NCBI RefSeq assembly: GCF_040954645.1
Contig: NC_092806.1
Span: 110,591,231 to 110,655,230, forward strand
Origin: Diabrotica undecimpunctata
Taxonomy: Eukaryota > Arthropoda > Insecta > Coleoptera > Chrysomelidae
Length of the DNA: 64,000 bases
Direction of reading: 5' to 3'
Below the pieces are notes generated by a model that saw only the letters and a list, made by a program, of their open reading frames with translations, did no database searches and had not been told where the DNA came from. Below, one piece after another: positions 10,691-22,735 of this stretch. Made by a program: the position numbers and the translations under genes. Numbering within the stretch: position 1 is the stretch's first letter; every line of letters begins with the position of its first letter.

Positions 10691-11869
10691 TGCTCAGTAG
10701 CCAATTTCACACTGTTTGTCCTGGGTGCAGAATAACGCCGATAACCAGATGCAATATTTTTTCTAGTCAACATTTCATAATGATCATGGAAAGGGTATTA
10801 CAGTAATCGTTTATTGTTTTGGTTGTCTGAGGACTTAACCAATATTTGAGTGTCGCATGTGTGTGTATGTGATGACAAGCCTGCAGGGATCTTTTTCACA
10901 TAGCTTGAGTCACTAATAGCATATGTTTTTCTATATTACGAATTATGTTTTTTATTGTAGCATCGCTTATTTCTTTCCAATTATCAGTTTTATAACAATT
11001 TTTAAGTAAAAATCTGTTTTTAATTTTTGTAGGTGTTGTTTTCAAAGAAGAAATGATTAATTCGCTGTAGATTCGTCTATAAATTCAAAGGTGTATTTCT
11101 AATATGAACATATTTTATATATTTCGAGTTGAACATGTTTCTTAACAAAACAGTTATAACATTATATTTCTAATCATCCTTATAGTCTCAGTCTTAATGA
11201 AAGAAATCAATCACTTTCTATTATATCAATACTATTATTCAAGTTCTGCCGATTTCAGAGATTTTTAATTTAAATTCAGAGATCCTAAACAAACAACTGT
11301 TTTCTTTAATAATACCACCCAAAGTCGAACAAAAGGTGGGCAGACCACTTTAAATAAATGACCTCCTACATTTTCTGGTTAGCAATCAATAATCTGGTAC
11401 TTAAAAATATTTAATAACAACAAATACTAGACAAAGTCCAGTTGTACCAATATTTTATCGCGATCCAGTAACGACAAGAAGAATTGAGTATTTGCCACCA
11501 ATAAGGAACAGTATAATTACCTTCCCTTTTAAGGCGACTTCAAACTATTTACCTCTTTTTAGATTCTGTTAAGTAGACAGTGCCGTAGGCTATTAAGTTC
11601 TTGCCAATAATACAGAAATATAAATAATCATGCTAAATGCGGTTAAGATCGTAATGAAAGGGAAATGGCTAAATTCATTTAACATCATTTTTTCTTGTTT
11701 ATGAAAGAAACAAGTTTTTTTTTATTATTTAATAAAACTCCAACAGGAATCTTATGATTATTGCTATCTGATCATTCACTATGATCAATAAGCAAGTTAG
11801 TTCTATATACAAAATATTACAAACAACTTACCTAAGGTTACATGGAGCAATATTCCTTAGGCTCTAATA
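10691..11869. other. Unrecognised DNA between LINE remnants
   Basis: AT-rich; no coding motif, RNA gene or clear repeat boundary was seen here. Confidence 0.4.
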
Positions 11870-14345
11870 CATTATAGTACTACTAGCTAACGTGTACACT
11901 TTAGCCGCACTTTGCTCTGCTTTTTCACTTTCACTCATTTATGGCACTAACTCAGACGTCTTCGTTTTCTTAAGTTTTCTTATCTGGTTGTCGTTGTCTA
12001 GGAGTTTGACGGCCTCGACATTCACGTTGGTTGGAGAGCCTTTGTTCATGACTCTCGGCAAACTTACTTATTGTCTTTTTAACCGTATCCATCTGGAGAT
12101 CTCGATGAAGATCACAGTTTCTGAAGTACCATGGCATGGAGCGTTAACGATGTTTCTTAATAATTTATTCTGATATCGTTGTATAATTTGGATGTTACTT
12201 TCTTTTGTAGAGCCCCATAGCTGTATGCCATATGTCCATATCGGTTTAAGGACTTGCTTATACAATAACAATTTGTTATAAGTAGACAGAGTGAATTTTT
12301 CTCTCATAAACCAGTACATCTTTCTGAACTTAATTTCTAATTCCTCTTTTTTTGCTTAATATGTGCTTTCCAACGTAGCTTGGAATCTAATGTCATACTC
12401 AAATATTTTGCAGTATTTGCATAAGGTATTTGGTTTCTATTTATACTAACTGGGATATGTTGTTCTCTTTTGTTAGTAAAATTGACATGAACAGATTTTT
12501 TTTCATTCGATTTGATACGCCATCGCCTGGTCCATATGTTAATTTGTTTAACAGAGTTCTGTAGCATGGTTGCTGTATCCTCGTGGTTTTTCCGACTGCT
12601 AGAATGCATGTATTGTCTGCAAATGTCGCAATTGTGTTAGGTTCTAATGATGGAATATCGCTGGTATAGAGCAGGTATAGCACTGGCCCCAGGACTGTTC
12701 CTTGTGAAACTCCAGCTTTAACTTCTCTTAATTCTGAATAATATGCTTCCTCATATTTAACTCGAAAGTATCTATCGGATATATACATCGAGGAAAATTG
12801 CGGAACAGACTTTTCCTTCTTCTAGAGCTTTTTCTATTATATCTGTTATTCTATGCGCCTAATCTATAGTTGAGTGGCTTGCTCTAAACCCAAACTGATG
12901 ATTAGACATTAGATTTTTTTCCTCTATAATCGGTTTTAGTCTCTTCAAGAGTCATTTTTCGTATAATTTAGACATGACAGTTAACAGTGAAATAGGCCTA
13001 TATGAAGAAGCTTCTTGTGGAGGTTTTCCTGGTTTTAGTGTCATTATAATTTCTGCCACCTTCCATATCTTTGGTACGTACCTCAGCCTAAAGGAAGCGT
13101 TTATAAGATGTGTTAATTTTATTATGGCTTTCCTTGGAAGTTGCTTTAACACTTCCCCAGTAATTACATTAAATCCAGGAGCTTTCTTTGGATTTATATT
13201 TACTTTTATTTCCAAATATACTTCTTTTGGAGCTACAGGGCTAATCTCCATTTCATCTTGATCAGAGAGCTACCAGTTAATTATTTCTTGTTCTTCATTT
13301 GGTTAAAAAGTATTCTCTAGGTGGTCAGCAAACCTGTTGGCCTTTTGTATATTGCTTCTTGCCCAGCTACCATTAGTATTTCTTATTGATGGATTCTGTA
13401 AGATTGGCCTTTTTAATCGTTTGGTAGCCTTCCACAATGAGTAATCAGTGGCGCTATCATTTGATAGTTCACTTAGGTAGATGCTAACCGATTCATTTTT
13501 AATTTTTTGAATTTCTCTTTTTAATTTTTATGTGGCATTATTTAATCTAGTTTTGTCAACTGGTGCTCTAGATTGATGCCACTTGCGTCTCAGTTTTCGT
13601 TTTTCGGTTATCACTTCTCCGATTTCTTTCGGGTAGTTATTTCCTTTTATTCTTTCGACGCTGTTTGTGCTGCTGTTCCCAGCAGCTTGTACATTTTTAT
13701 TGAGTAATTCTACTTCTGCCTCTAGTTGATGGTTCTTAATGGAACTGAGAGGTTAATCTTCTCTTCAAGGTCTATCTGGAAACTTTTCAAGTCAGCATTT
13801 TTGTTAACAAGTCTAGGGGGCTTTCTTTTTTGATAACAGTGTCACTGAGTGTGAGAATAATTGGAGAATGATCCGAGTTCATATCCAATGCATCTTCTAT
13901 CTCTATGTAGTTTTTTGAAATATTTCTGACTACAAAGAAGTCAATAAGGTCTGGGATTGATTTTGTTTGTGTCAGTAGGCCAGTATGTTGGCTTTCCCGT
14001 TGATATTGCGTCGCATTTTATATATTTTATTGCTTCTAAAAATTCTTTTCCTTTGGTGGTAGTCAGTCGTGACCCCCAATGCGTATGTTTTGCATTGAAG
14101 TCTCCTCCAAGGATAAATCCATGTCCTTGACTGGTCAGGAAATTTACATATTGATTTTTCTTGATGGCATGTTTTGGCGGACTGTAAACCGCTGTGACGA
14201 TTACCTCATAGTTTTTACATTTAATTTTTACTGATGTGGCCTGAAATTCTTTAGTTCTGTATATTTCCTGATAGTGCATAATATTTGCTTTGATCATTAC
14301 TTCATTATCTCCTTTGGCTGCATTATACGGGTGAGTAGTATGATA
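11870..14345 (-). pseudogene. Jockey-like LINE, endonuclease and RT, 5'-truncated
   Basis: Reading leftward, the APE endonuclease starts partway in (PYNAAKGDNEVMIKANI) and shows VTAVYSPPKHAIKK, GGDFNAKHTHWGSR (about 14125-14084) and GKPTYWPTDT. The RT has NPKKAPGFNVITGEVLKQLP, KPGKPPQEASSYRPISLL (about 13050-12997), QFGFRASHSTID (about 12895-12860) and SAIFLDV. About 40 residues of motif A and its downstream region are deleted near 12785. Motif B SQGTVLGPVLYLLYTSD and the active site FADNT follow (about 12640), where the family has FADD. The C-terminal region is KPIWTYGIQLWG, then CHGTSETVIF. It would have encoded target-primed reverse transcription; frameshifts, the deletion and the FADN change inactivate it. 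Confidence 0.85.
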
Positions 14346-15095
14346 AGTTTTATAACAAACAGGAAGGAAACAAGTATTGATAAGTTTTTGTCTTATTTGG
14401 AAAGATTAAATAGCATTTTGTTTATGTGCATTTTAGCTATACTGATTTAAAATTTTTTATTCCTTTTCTGAACACTAACAGGTCACTGTAGATCTGATAA
14501 TGGACAAAGAAGTTTCAGCTTTCCAGTATTCCGCAGATGAAAGACTGGAAAGTTTTATGCCCGAAACGGCGTCTTTAAATGGCTGAAGGGAACGTCCTAT
14601 GTGCATATAAAACAATAGGAGATGTGTAAATAATGTTTAACCAATTAGATGAACATGAAACATACACATACGGACATATACACTTACAAATACATATATA
14701 CACAAGTCCATCTTTACTATGATGAATTCGTAAATAATAAGACAGCCTCACCGTAACTATCTTATCACAGGTCAGATTTCTGCTGAGACTACTGCGCTTC
14801 CCAATCCAAAAATTAAAGACTATCGTTCTCAAAGAGCTTGAGAAGAAAGTGGACAGGAAGACAAAAGAACAAATATACCTCAGAAGGGAAATTAAAACGA
14901 AATGATCCTCCTAGTCCACAAATAAAAACATAAAGGGAACCATCAGAGAGATGGTCCCAGTCGTGGACTCCATCTCTGCCCCATATAACTCCTAATGACT
15001 TCAACCAATAACCTAATAATTAATAACCTTCAGCTGTGAATATACTATTACAACCAATTTCCAATAATAGTGAACCTGTGTTTTATTATTGTTTT
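14346..15095. other. Unrecognised DNA
   Basis: No gene recognised. A 14540-14580 stretch contains CCCGAAACGGCGTC, resembling the 3' part of a hammerhead ribozyme, but no matching core or stems were found. Short open frames at 14575-15004 look like chance. Confidence 0.4.
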
Positions 15096-17275
15096 ATTGT
15101 TCTTCTTCTTCGTCCACTGCCGACTCCGCTAAAGAAGGTTGACTATAACCGTTGCAAACTCGTCTCTATCTTCTGCTTTTCTTAAAAACGCCTGTGTTTT
15201 TAACCCGCTTGAAGTGACGGCGGACGCGCAAAATTTGCTAGACGTGAGAACCTGGAGACGATCGGCGCGGGACCGGCAAGGTTGGAGGCATAGTTTGGAG
15301 GAGACGAAGGCTTGATTTGGGCTGTAGCTTCATTGGAGAGAGAGAGAGTGTGTGTGTTTAACCCAGTATAGCTGCGAATCTTTTTCAGCCAGGATACTTG
15401 TCTACCAGGACACCTTATTCATTCGATTTTACCCTTACATTTCTAAGTATGTGACCCAATTATGCAGTATTTATTCTTTTAATGGTGGTCAAAAGTTCTA
15501 TGTCTCTTCACATTCTGTGCAACACCATTTTGTTAATATAATCGGCTTCTAGCTTTCTCATTAAATCAACAATGACAGTCAAAACTTCGGCATCATAAAG
15601 AAAAATCCAGTGGATATAACATTTTACCATCCGATATAGGATTTGCATTGTTAATCCAAACTATTTCTCAGCATCACGAATTGTGTTATATCACGATTGA
15701 ATTTATATTTTCCCCATTTATCTTGATCCCTTATGTAAAGATTTTATGTAAATAACTCTACAGAGTATATATTAAATATTAATGGTGAAAGTACACAGCC
15801 TTGTCTTACTCCTCTAATTATCTGTTGCTCATTCGTGTTATTACCACGCCTGTTGGCTCAAATTTGTCACTATGTTAATATTATTGTTCAATCTCATAAG
15901 CTTTCTCACAATATATAAATGCGACGAAAAGATCTTTTTCTTGGTCTCGACATTTTTCAGTAAGAGTTGTAAAACTATACATAGCTGTTGCGAAGCTATT
16001 ACGAAGGCCAAAATACTCATATCCTCTTTACACTTTCTGAATATTCTTGTATGTATAATCTTTAAAAATGTTTTCAATAATTGTGACAATAAACTGATTA
16101 ATCTACAGTCATTACAGTGTTTGGGGTTTTTAGTTTTTGGTAGCGAAAGAAAGGCCGATAATAGCCATTCTATAGATATCTCACCAGATTTCTATATGTT
16201 GTGAAAGAGGATAGTTAATGCGTTTAAATTTTCTTCATCTACAAGTGTAATCACCTCGATGTGAACTTTATCTCTCCCAGGGGTTCTGCCAGATTTTGAG
16301 TCGTTTATAGAATGTTGCACTTTAGAGATTTCAATATCATTGGAGCTTCCTAACTTATAATTTGTGTTGGTTCCCTTCTTGTGCCCATAAAAAGAACTTC
16401 AATATATTTAGTCCATACTTGTTTTATTTCAATTGTGTTATTAATTGGTTTATTGTTATTTTCAATTAATCGATTAGGTGTATTTGTTCGTGATTTTCCA
16501 GGTAATTCTCTAACTTTTTATGTAAATTATAATGGTCATGTTTTTTCTGTAACTCCTCCATTTCAATGCAGGTTTCCATCATACACTTTTTCTTAGCCTC
16601 TTTTATTTTGTTTCCTATTAATTTATGTTTTTCTCTATATTTATCTGGGTTTTGGTTTCTATATTTTCTTCTATGTTCTACGATTTCCAGTATTTCCGAA
16701 GTCATCCAAGGTTTTCTGCTTTCTTTTTTTCTTTTGTAGAATTTTGTTCTCTGTCGTTATAACATAATCTTTAATTTTGCTTAATATAATTTATACATTC
16801 TCAGTGTTTTTATTTCTAATGTTAATTTTTTCATTCATTTACTTTTATAAGTTAAAGCCCCAGTGCGTATTTCGTTTATCTTGTGCAACTAATTATTCAT
16901 GTTAGAAATTTGGATATTATTATCTTGTTTCCCCTTAGTTGCATTTTTGAGACAAAGAGGTTATGGTATGATAGGACTATTATAGGGTAAGTAATAATGT
17001 TTATAATGAAAGTTCTAAATTTTAGATTGGATGGTATCAAGTCCATCTGATTTTTAATGCATTTTTTAATTATTCTGTGGTGATATCCAGGTATACAGTC
17101 GACGGGGTGGTAACCATGTGTTAATAATCGCCAAGATTTCATCTTGACAAAATTGAGCCAATCTTTCGCCTCTAGCATTTCTTGTTCTTAACCATAATCA
17201 CATATTACTTATATTGTCAACTCGGCCTCTTCCTATTTTTGCATTTAAATCGGCCGTATTTTTCGGCCGATTTAA
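15096..17275 (-). pseudogene. RTE-like LINE, endonuclease to 3' end, highly decayed
   Basis: The order on the minus strand is: endonuclease ADLNAKIGRGRVDNIS (17274-17220) with RGERLAQFCQ, and PPRRLYTW following; the linker EILEIVEHRRKYRNQNPD (about 16700-16640); RT entry KTKNPKHCNDCRLISLLSQL (about 16140-16080); motif B IIRGVRQGCVLSP near 15815; C-terminal IELLTTIKR and LGHILRN near 15480-15430; and the last residues EFATVIVNLL near 15160-15130 with a (GAA)n tail at about 15100-15112. Frames change many times. A short plus-strand LINE fragment is inserted at 15207-15356. The 5' break at 17275 carries an inverted snapback. Confidence 0.75.
15207..15356 (+). mobile_element. 5'-truncated LINE 3' end inserted in the RTE remnant
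   Basis: Plus-strand translation gives NLLDVRTWRRSARDRQGW then HSLEETKA and FGL, the C-terminal tail of an R1/jockey-type LINE (compare 10358-10400). It ends in a (GA)n(TG)n simple repeat. TTTAACCC occurs just before it (about 15199-15206) and just after (15357-15364), consistent with a target-site duplication inside the minus-strand RTE, whose reading (TGLKTQAFLRKA) resumes across the gap. Confidence 0.7.
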
Positions 17276-17284
17276 ATGCAATCG
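17237..17284. repeat. Snapback palindrome at a truncated LINE end
   Basis: TGCATTTAAATCGGCCG is followed after a 6-nt spacer (TATTTT) by its exact reverse complement CGGCCGATTTAAATGCA. One arm is the ADLNAK codons of the RTE endonuclease; the other is an inverted copy placed just beyond the 5' truncation point. Confidence 0.85.
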
Positions 17285-17289
17285 GCACC

Positions 17290-18395
17290 TATAACATTTA
17301 AATAAATGTGGAACTTATAGTACTTATATTATTGCGTTTATACACTATTATGCACTTTTATTACGTACAGGAACTATACGATAACACGGACTCAAATACT
17401 ATGACTGCAATCACTTTTTATTTAACTATCTTATTAAAATAAACAATTGGTTAAAGATAATTTAGATGCCGAGGTGCACTACTTTAAATGGCGTACTTAT
17501 AATAACCTTTTGATATGAAGATTTCAAAAATAGGATAGTTTGTAAATAGGATATTACATTGAAGTTTACATTTTTTGGAGACGTTATCACTTTCCTTTTG
17601 CATAACGATTTTCTTTTTTCTTTTTCTGTATATATTCTAATATAAAATAATTATTTATCATTTTCACACTTTCAGTAAATTGTTTTCGCATGAATGAGTA
17701 CGCCAATGGTCCTTCTAAGTGGTTTATTGTTATTAATTACTAACCTGAAGTTGGCAAGTGGTAGGCAGCAGGTTAGTTTAGTTTAATAACAACCTGCCGC
17801 ATATTTTACCATATAAAATATCTTGAGATATGAATATGAATGGGACAACATGTGAATGTTCTACAGAATCGCATTCTAGCATTCTATTCGGAATAATTGA
17901 AATATTATGCAACTTTTGTCTCGTAGAGAGTTGGCCTGCGTGCGATTCTTTATCATGGAACGCACATAGCTGTCAATAACTGGTGCGTTTCTCTAGAATA
18001 ATAAAAGAATTTATCGTCTCTTTTTACTTTACGTAAGTCTTTAATTTAATCAGTGGTTTTTGTTTAGGCAAGTTTCTCTTGAAATTTATCGGTTTCCAAT
18101 TAAAGTATGTATCAAGAGCGAATATTTGCTTTACTCGATTAATATTTATTCGCGGGTGTTTGTAATTATATATCTTTAGTGCATGTTTACTTAGATTTTT
18201 TTAAACTCAAGTTGTGATGAAAATACTTAGTAAAATTAAAAGTTACAAACAGAATATTGTAAGTGTTTAAAACACGCTATGTCAGAGATTAAATATTGAA
18301 TAAGATCATTCCAGAGTAGAGACCATGGATACTCAAGCACAAAAGAGGGAGATTATAAAGGAGATTCTAAAAATAATCCAATCTTACTTAGATCC
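17290..18395. other. Unrecognised DNA
   Basis: No gene seen. A weak inverted repeat lies around 17730-17795, with AACCTG and CAGGTT cores. Confidence 0.4.
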
Positions 18396-19480
18396 GAGAG
18401 TATCCTACTACACTCTGACGACACGGCCCTACAGGTCCACCTAGGGCCGACGGTAGAGGACGCTCTTTAGTACACAAGCACAACTCGACCAAATAGTCGG
18501 TTGGTGCAACTTTAGATCCTTTAAAAATTTAACTCACCTTATTTAGAAACCATAAATGCTCCTGCATAGAGCTGGAACAATGAAACCACATAATCCTCAA
18601 CGGAAAAAGACTTGAATTCAGACCGTCAGTGTCCTACCTGGGTTTCGTATTCACAAAGACACTCAATTGGAATGCTGGTGCCTTAGAAACACCCTAGACA
18701 GGGAAAGAAACATGGCCAAAATCCTAACAAGCACTAAGTGGTTAACTCGGGAACACTAGTCAAGTGACCTCCTACACACATATAAAACATTCTTAAGACC
18801 AATTATCGAGTAGAGAGTAAAAATCTACAGACTACTAAATAAAAGACAATTCAATCAAGTCATGGTCATCGAAAGAAAAACCCTGACGAGAATTATGGGT
18901 AAAAACCATGATTATGCAACAGGGTTAATTCGCTAAATAGCAAACGTAGACTCAATCTTTGATAGGATACTTAACCTAAGTAAGAGATACGTTCTATTTA
19001 CAATATAAATGGCTCGAGCGAAACAGGTTCTCAAAAAAACCTTGCCACCGACGAGGACAAGTACTTACCAGAATTCCAAAAACAAAAGTTCCATTCCCGC
19101 CTGTCAAGCTTCTAAACATAGCAGACAACGAACTTTCTGATGGGTACTGGAACATGAAATATAGCAAGCAATAGCCTGCATTAGTCAAAAACTCTAATGA
19201 AAGAATCGTTCCTAGTAACCCTTAGAACTTGTTAAATAGTAACTATATGGAATAGACATTAATTGGTAAAAAGTAACTTAACCTTCTTTAATAAATGAAA
19301 CAAATCATAAACTAATAACAAAAAGAGACCACCCACCTGAGCAAACTATCAACCAAAAACCCAGTTTCTATCACATCTTCCATCCCTAAACTACTAAACT
19401 ACAATACTCTTAATCCCCCTATCCAACAAAACAAAGGGGGACAGCATACCTTGAAGATGTGAAACCCTGTAACGAGGTCG
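18396..19480 (+). pseudogene. Jockey-like LINE 3' half (family shared with 38.6 kb)
   Basis: Decayed RT begins near ADDTALQVHLGPTVEDAL (about 18418-18470; the residue before it is broken), continues with a YLGFVFTKTLNWNA block (about 18637-18680), and TYKTFLRPIIE, NKRQFNQVMVIERKTLTRIMG and KTKVPFPPVKLLNIADNELS. After the coding part come a 3' UTR and CCTTGAAGATG near 19450, which is also present in the copy at 38630-39470 (CCTTGAAGAGG). Stops and frameshifts interrupt every frame. No poly(A) or target duplication is evident. Confidence 0.7.
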
Positions 19481-19779
19481 TCATGAAGTTCATCAGTTAG
19501 ATTATAGAGGAGATGGGCAGAGGATCTGAAAAGCTACGCGGGTTTGAAATGGACACACATGGCTCAAAAAAAAGTAGAAACAGAAAGGAAAATCTATCTA
19601 AATCCAACACTCGATGTCTCAAAGCTAATAAATATATTGAAATGGTAATGTTATTATTATTAAACTGTCCTTTACTATTGGTTTCTGTTATCCATGTTTT
19701 CACTAGTACAGGTTTCCTCCACAAGAATATTCTTAAGGATAAATGGTACTAATGAACTTAATCAAATAGACCATGTAAC

Positions 19780-20334
19780 AATATCCAAAAATTGGGCATC
19801 TCCTTAAGAGACTTTAGATCATCTTCCTCTTTCTCTTCATTCCAGACCCCCGAAGGGAGTGCAGTGATCATCGTAACGTCGTGTACTGTCTCTGGTTATT
19901 TCTTTTACCTAATACAAAGGTATTTTACACATTCCTGTAATTTGGTCCATCCATCTTGTTGTAGATCTTTCACGTGATGTTTGGCCTCCTACAATATTGG
20001 ATATATTAAGCAGTTGATCCACCTCATTTTTAAAGTTCGTGAAATTTGGGAGTCCTTTCATATTTTGACCATTTTTCTTCACGGTCGTATGAGATCAAAA
20101 TCAAAATCTTCTTGACAATTTGAAAGAAGGGTTGTGTCGTTTACAAAATGTGGGTTGTTTATTGTCCGGCCATTAATTGAGATGCCCCCTTTTCCTATCC
20201 TTTCAGCAATATAATGTGCTCCCCAGATATATTAAATATTTGTCGAGACAGTATACATATTTGTCTGACAAATTTTTCTGGATGGAATTCATTTGAGAGT
20301 GTGTCCACTTTATTTGTCCAGTAGTAATATACAA
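19780..20334 (-). pseudogene. LINE RT fragment
   Basis: Minus-strand translation shows decayed RT text: FHPEKFVRQICILS near 20290-20240, SGEHIIAERIGKGGISINGR near 20225-20165, INNPHFVNDTTLLSNCQED (motif C with VND in place of ADD) near 20165-20105, and after gaps VKEITRD and MITALPSG near 19920-19850. These correspond to RT motifs B and C and the C-terminal tail. A large internal deletion joins the palm to the tail. The clade is uncertain. Confidence 0.6.
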
Positions 20335-21186
20335 TATACAAAAAAATACAAGAAATATACTATAGCAAAAGAAGAGCTTTTTACAAATAACCCAAGCCCA
20401 AAGGCTTCATTTCAAGAATAACAATTTGCAAACGCCCAAAACGAAGAATTGTTTAATAGGATAATAATTAGTGGAAAAAGTGTAAATTGCTACATAAAAT
20501 TTAAGTGCGACGTTAAAAATAATGGCCCAAATTATCAAAAAACTACGACTTGCGTGATCATCAGTCGCCGCCTCCACCTTTAACGTTGCTAATAACCAAA
20601 AAAGTCTCGGGAGCTTTTACATCGGAAGTAAACGAATATCTGTCGATGAATCGCATAGGCAAAATGGCTTTCGCATAAATCACTTTGACAGACAGCCCTA
20701 TCCCGCTATCTCTCGATGCTTTTCTCATTCGGCGCTGGGATGATAGCGAGTCTTGGGCTATCTATGCCCTTTTTACATAAATAATCACTGAATTATTCAT
20801 TGTACTACACTATCACGTCCGATTGCGAGGTCCGGTTGGACGTTCGTTATGTTCGGGTAAAAATGAGATAGTCCATGTGCAAACAATAAAATATTTGATT
20901 ATTCGAATAATATAAGGGAAATATCGTAACATACAGTTTTATGTAACAAAATACGATAAAAAAGGTTTCTAATAATTTTAAAAAATAACCTATTATTACT
21001 GTCGCTGTGAAGCAAATCGTTAAACTACATTTGTCACAAAGGTATGCAGTAATTTTTGGGTATTAGTAAAAAAATAATTTTTTAATTTCGAATATTATCA
21101 TAATAAAGTGATAATGATGAATCCAGCGCTTCGATGAATGTTATAAATATTAAATAATACATTTACACAACAATAATACGAGCTAA
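20335..21186. other. Unrecognised DNA
   Basis: No recognisable gene or repeat family was seen. Confidence 0.4.
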
Positions 21187-21446
21187 CGTTTTCCTCCTTA
21201 GTGGTAAAAATTGTAGAAGTGTGCTTTTGTGGTAAGCACCAATGTAACAATGCAATAAATATATGGAGTTGTAAATATATATACGTTTTCCTCCTCTAGT
21301 AGTAAAAATTGTAAAAGTGTGCTTTTGTGGTAAGTAACAATGTAATAAATATATGGAGTTGTAAAAATATATACGTTTTCCTCCTCTAGTAGTAAAAATT
21401 GTAGAAGTGTGCTTTTGTGGTAAGCACCAATGTAATAAATATATGA
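21187..21446. repeat. Minisatellite, about 90-bp unit, three copies
   Basis: The unit starts CGTTTTCCTCCT, runs through AAAATTGTAGAAGTGTGCTT and ends in an AATAAATATATG block. Copies begin near 21187, 21282 and 21371 and differ by a few substitutions and small indels (the middle copy lacks CACC after GTAAG). Confidence 0.9.
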
Positions 21447-22589
21447 AGTTGGCTGATGTATTGGCTAAATCAACAAAAATTAAAGAAATGAGACTTAATG
21501 CAGCTTGGTTAGAAGTCTATGCCGGAGAATAACCAATTTGAACACAGGAAGAATTTGACTAATTTGCACGCCTGTAAAAGGCAGTTACCTAGACATGAAT
21601 ATGACAAAGTTATAGAATCAAGCATACATGAACGAGAAAAGAGTACTGAAATACAGAACTGCATAAAAAATTATATGGATGTTAGGGAATTATCAACGTT
21701 ACTTCCCAAGGCATGTTACATGCTGCAAGGGTTGTTTTTATTAGTTTCTAAAAAAAAGTATTAATTAAAACATATATTGCCGTAGATAAAATATAGTAAC
21801 CAACTCACACTACCATCATCTGTATTCAGTAATTTTCATAAAAATAATACGCATATACAGAATAATAGCGATTTATAGTAATGCACGTTCAGTGGAGACC
21901 TATGCATAGTAGTGATCGTTCAGATAAGATTCATGTTGAGCAGTGATCGTTAAGCTGATATCTATACTGCGTAAGGTACGTTGTTATGGTTTGGTCATAC
22001 TGTTTTAGTGGATGTTTGTTGGTGTGGTCATTCAGTATGAACGGCATACGTTCTTCGATTATTTATATTGTATTAGTTCTAGTGATACCTCACACGTTGC
22101 TGTACATTACATCTACGACACCTCACCTGTATCTTTCATGAATTGTTTCAAGAGAGAAGAAGAATTGTTTTGACTATACCCCTGTACAAGAAGCGACGGA
22201 CGATAAGAGTGTCTTTTTTATGATGACAGATATGTGCTAGATGGCTTGGACATAGTTAAAGACTGTAGCCGACAGATGGCATGAGAAGTGTGTGCGCGTG
22301 TGTATCCGTGAGTGAATATGTAGACGAATTAGAATGTTTGTTTTGTTGCAATACCATTGCATTGTATTTAATAAGATTCATGAGACAGGGCTGTTTTGGA
22401 CATATCAAAAGAATGATTATATTATGTCGTTCGTGCGTTTCTGTACGTTAAGCCGTTTAGACACTATATATCCAATGTTCCTTTGACAATGCTTCCATGT
22501 CTGAAGTGACAGATAATATTTAGGCAAATAATAAAGAACTGTGAACACCGATTTTACAAACAAATAGAAGAATCACTGTGACAGTCGAA
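21447..22589. other. Unrecognised DNA
   Basis: An open frame of 81 codons at 21519-21764 (MPENNQFEHRKNLTNLHACK...) resembles nothing I know and has no supporting context, so it is not called as a gene. The rest shows no features. Confidence 0.35.
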
Positions 22590-22735
22590 AAAAGAAGAAT
22601 TGACGCCATCTTCACGTTTGAGGGATGACAGATGAAAAGAAGAAGAATTGACGCCATCTTCACGTTTGAGGGATGACAGACAAAAAGAAGAAGAATTGAC
22701 GCTGTCAATTGACGATGACAGGTGACATGACAGTT
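22590..22735. repeat. Tandem repeat, 48-bp unit
   Basis: A 48-bp unit containing GAAGAATTGACGCCATCTTC and GTTTGAGGGATGACAGA is repeated (TGACGCC at 22601 and 22649, then TGAC at 22697), with a partial third copy that decays into GACAGTTGACAG repeats. The minus-strand peptide is itself repetitive, a by-product of the tandem structure. Confidence 0.85.

Noticed and set aside
14497..14590. A possible third hammerhead (CCCGAAACGGCGTC)
   Set aside because: The GAAAC and GTC parts are present, but there is no CTGANGA core with a pairing stem II, and stem I cannot be formed with the upstream sequence.
21519..21764. 81-codon open frame MPENNQFEHRKN
   Set aside because: No known motif, no flanking gene structure, and AT-rich codons as in the background; it cannot be supported as a gene.
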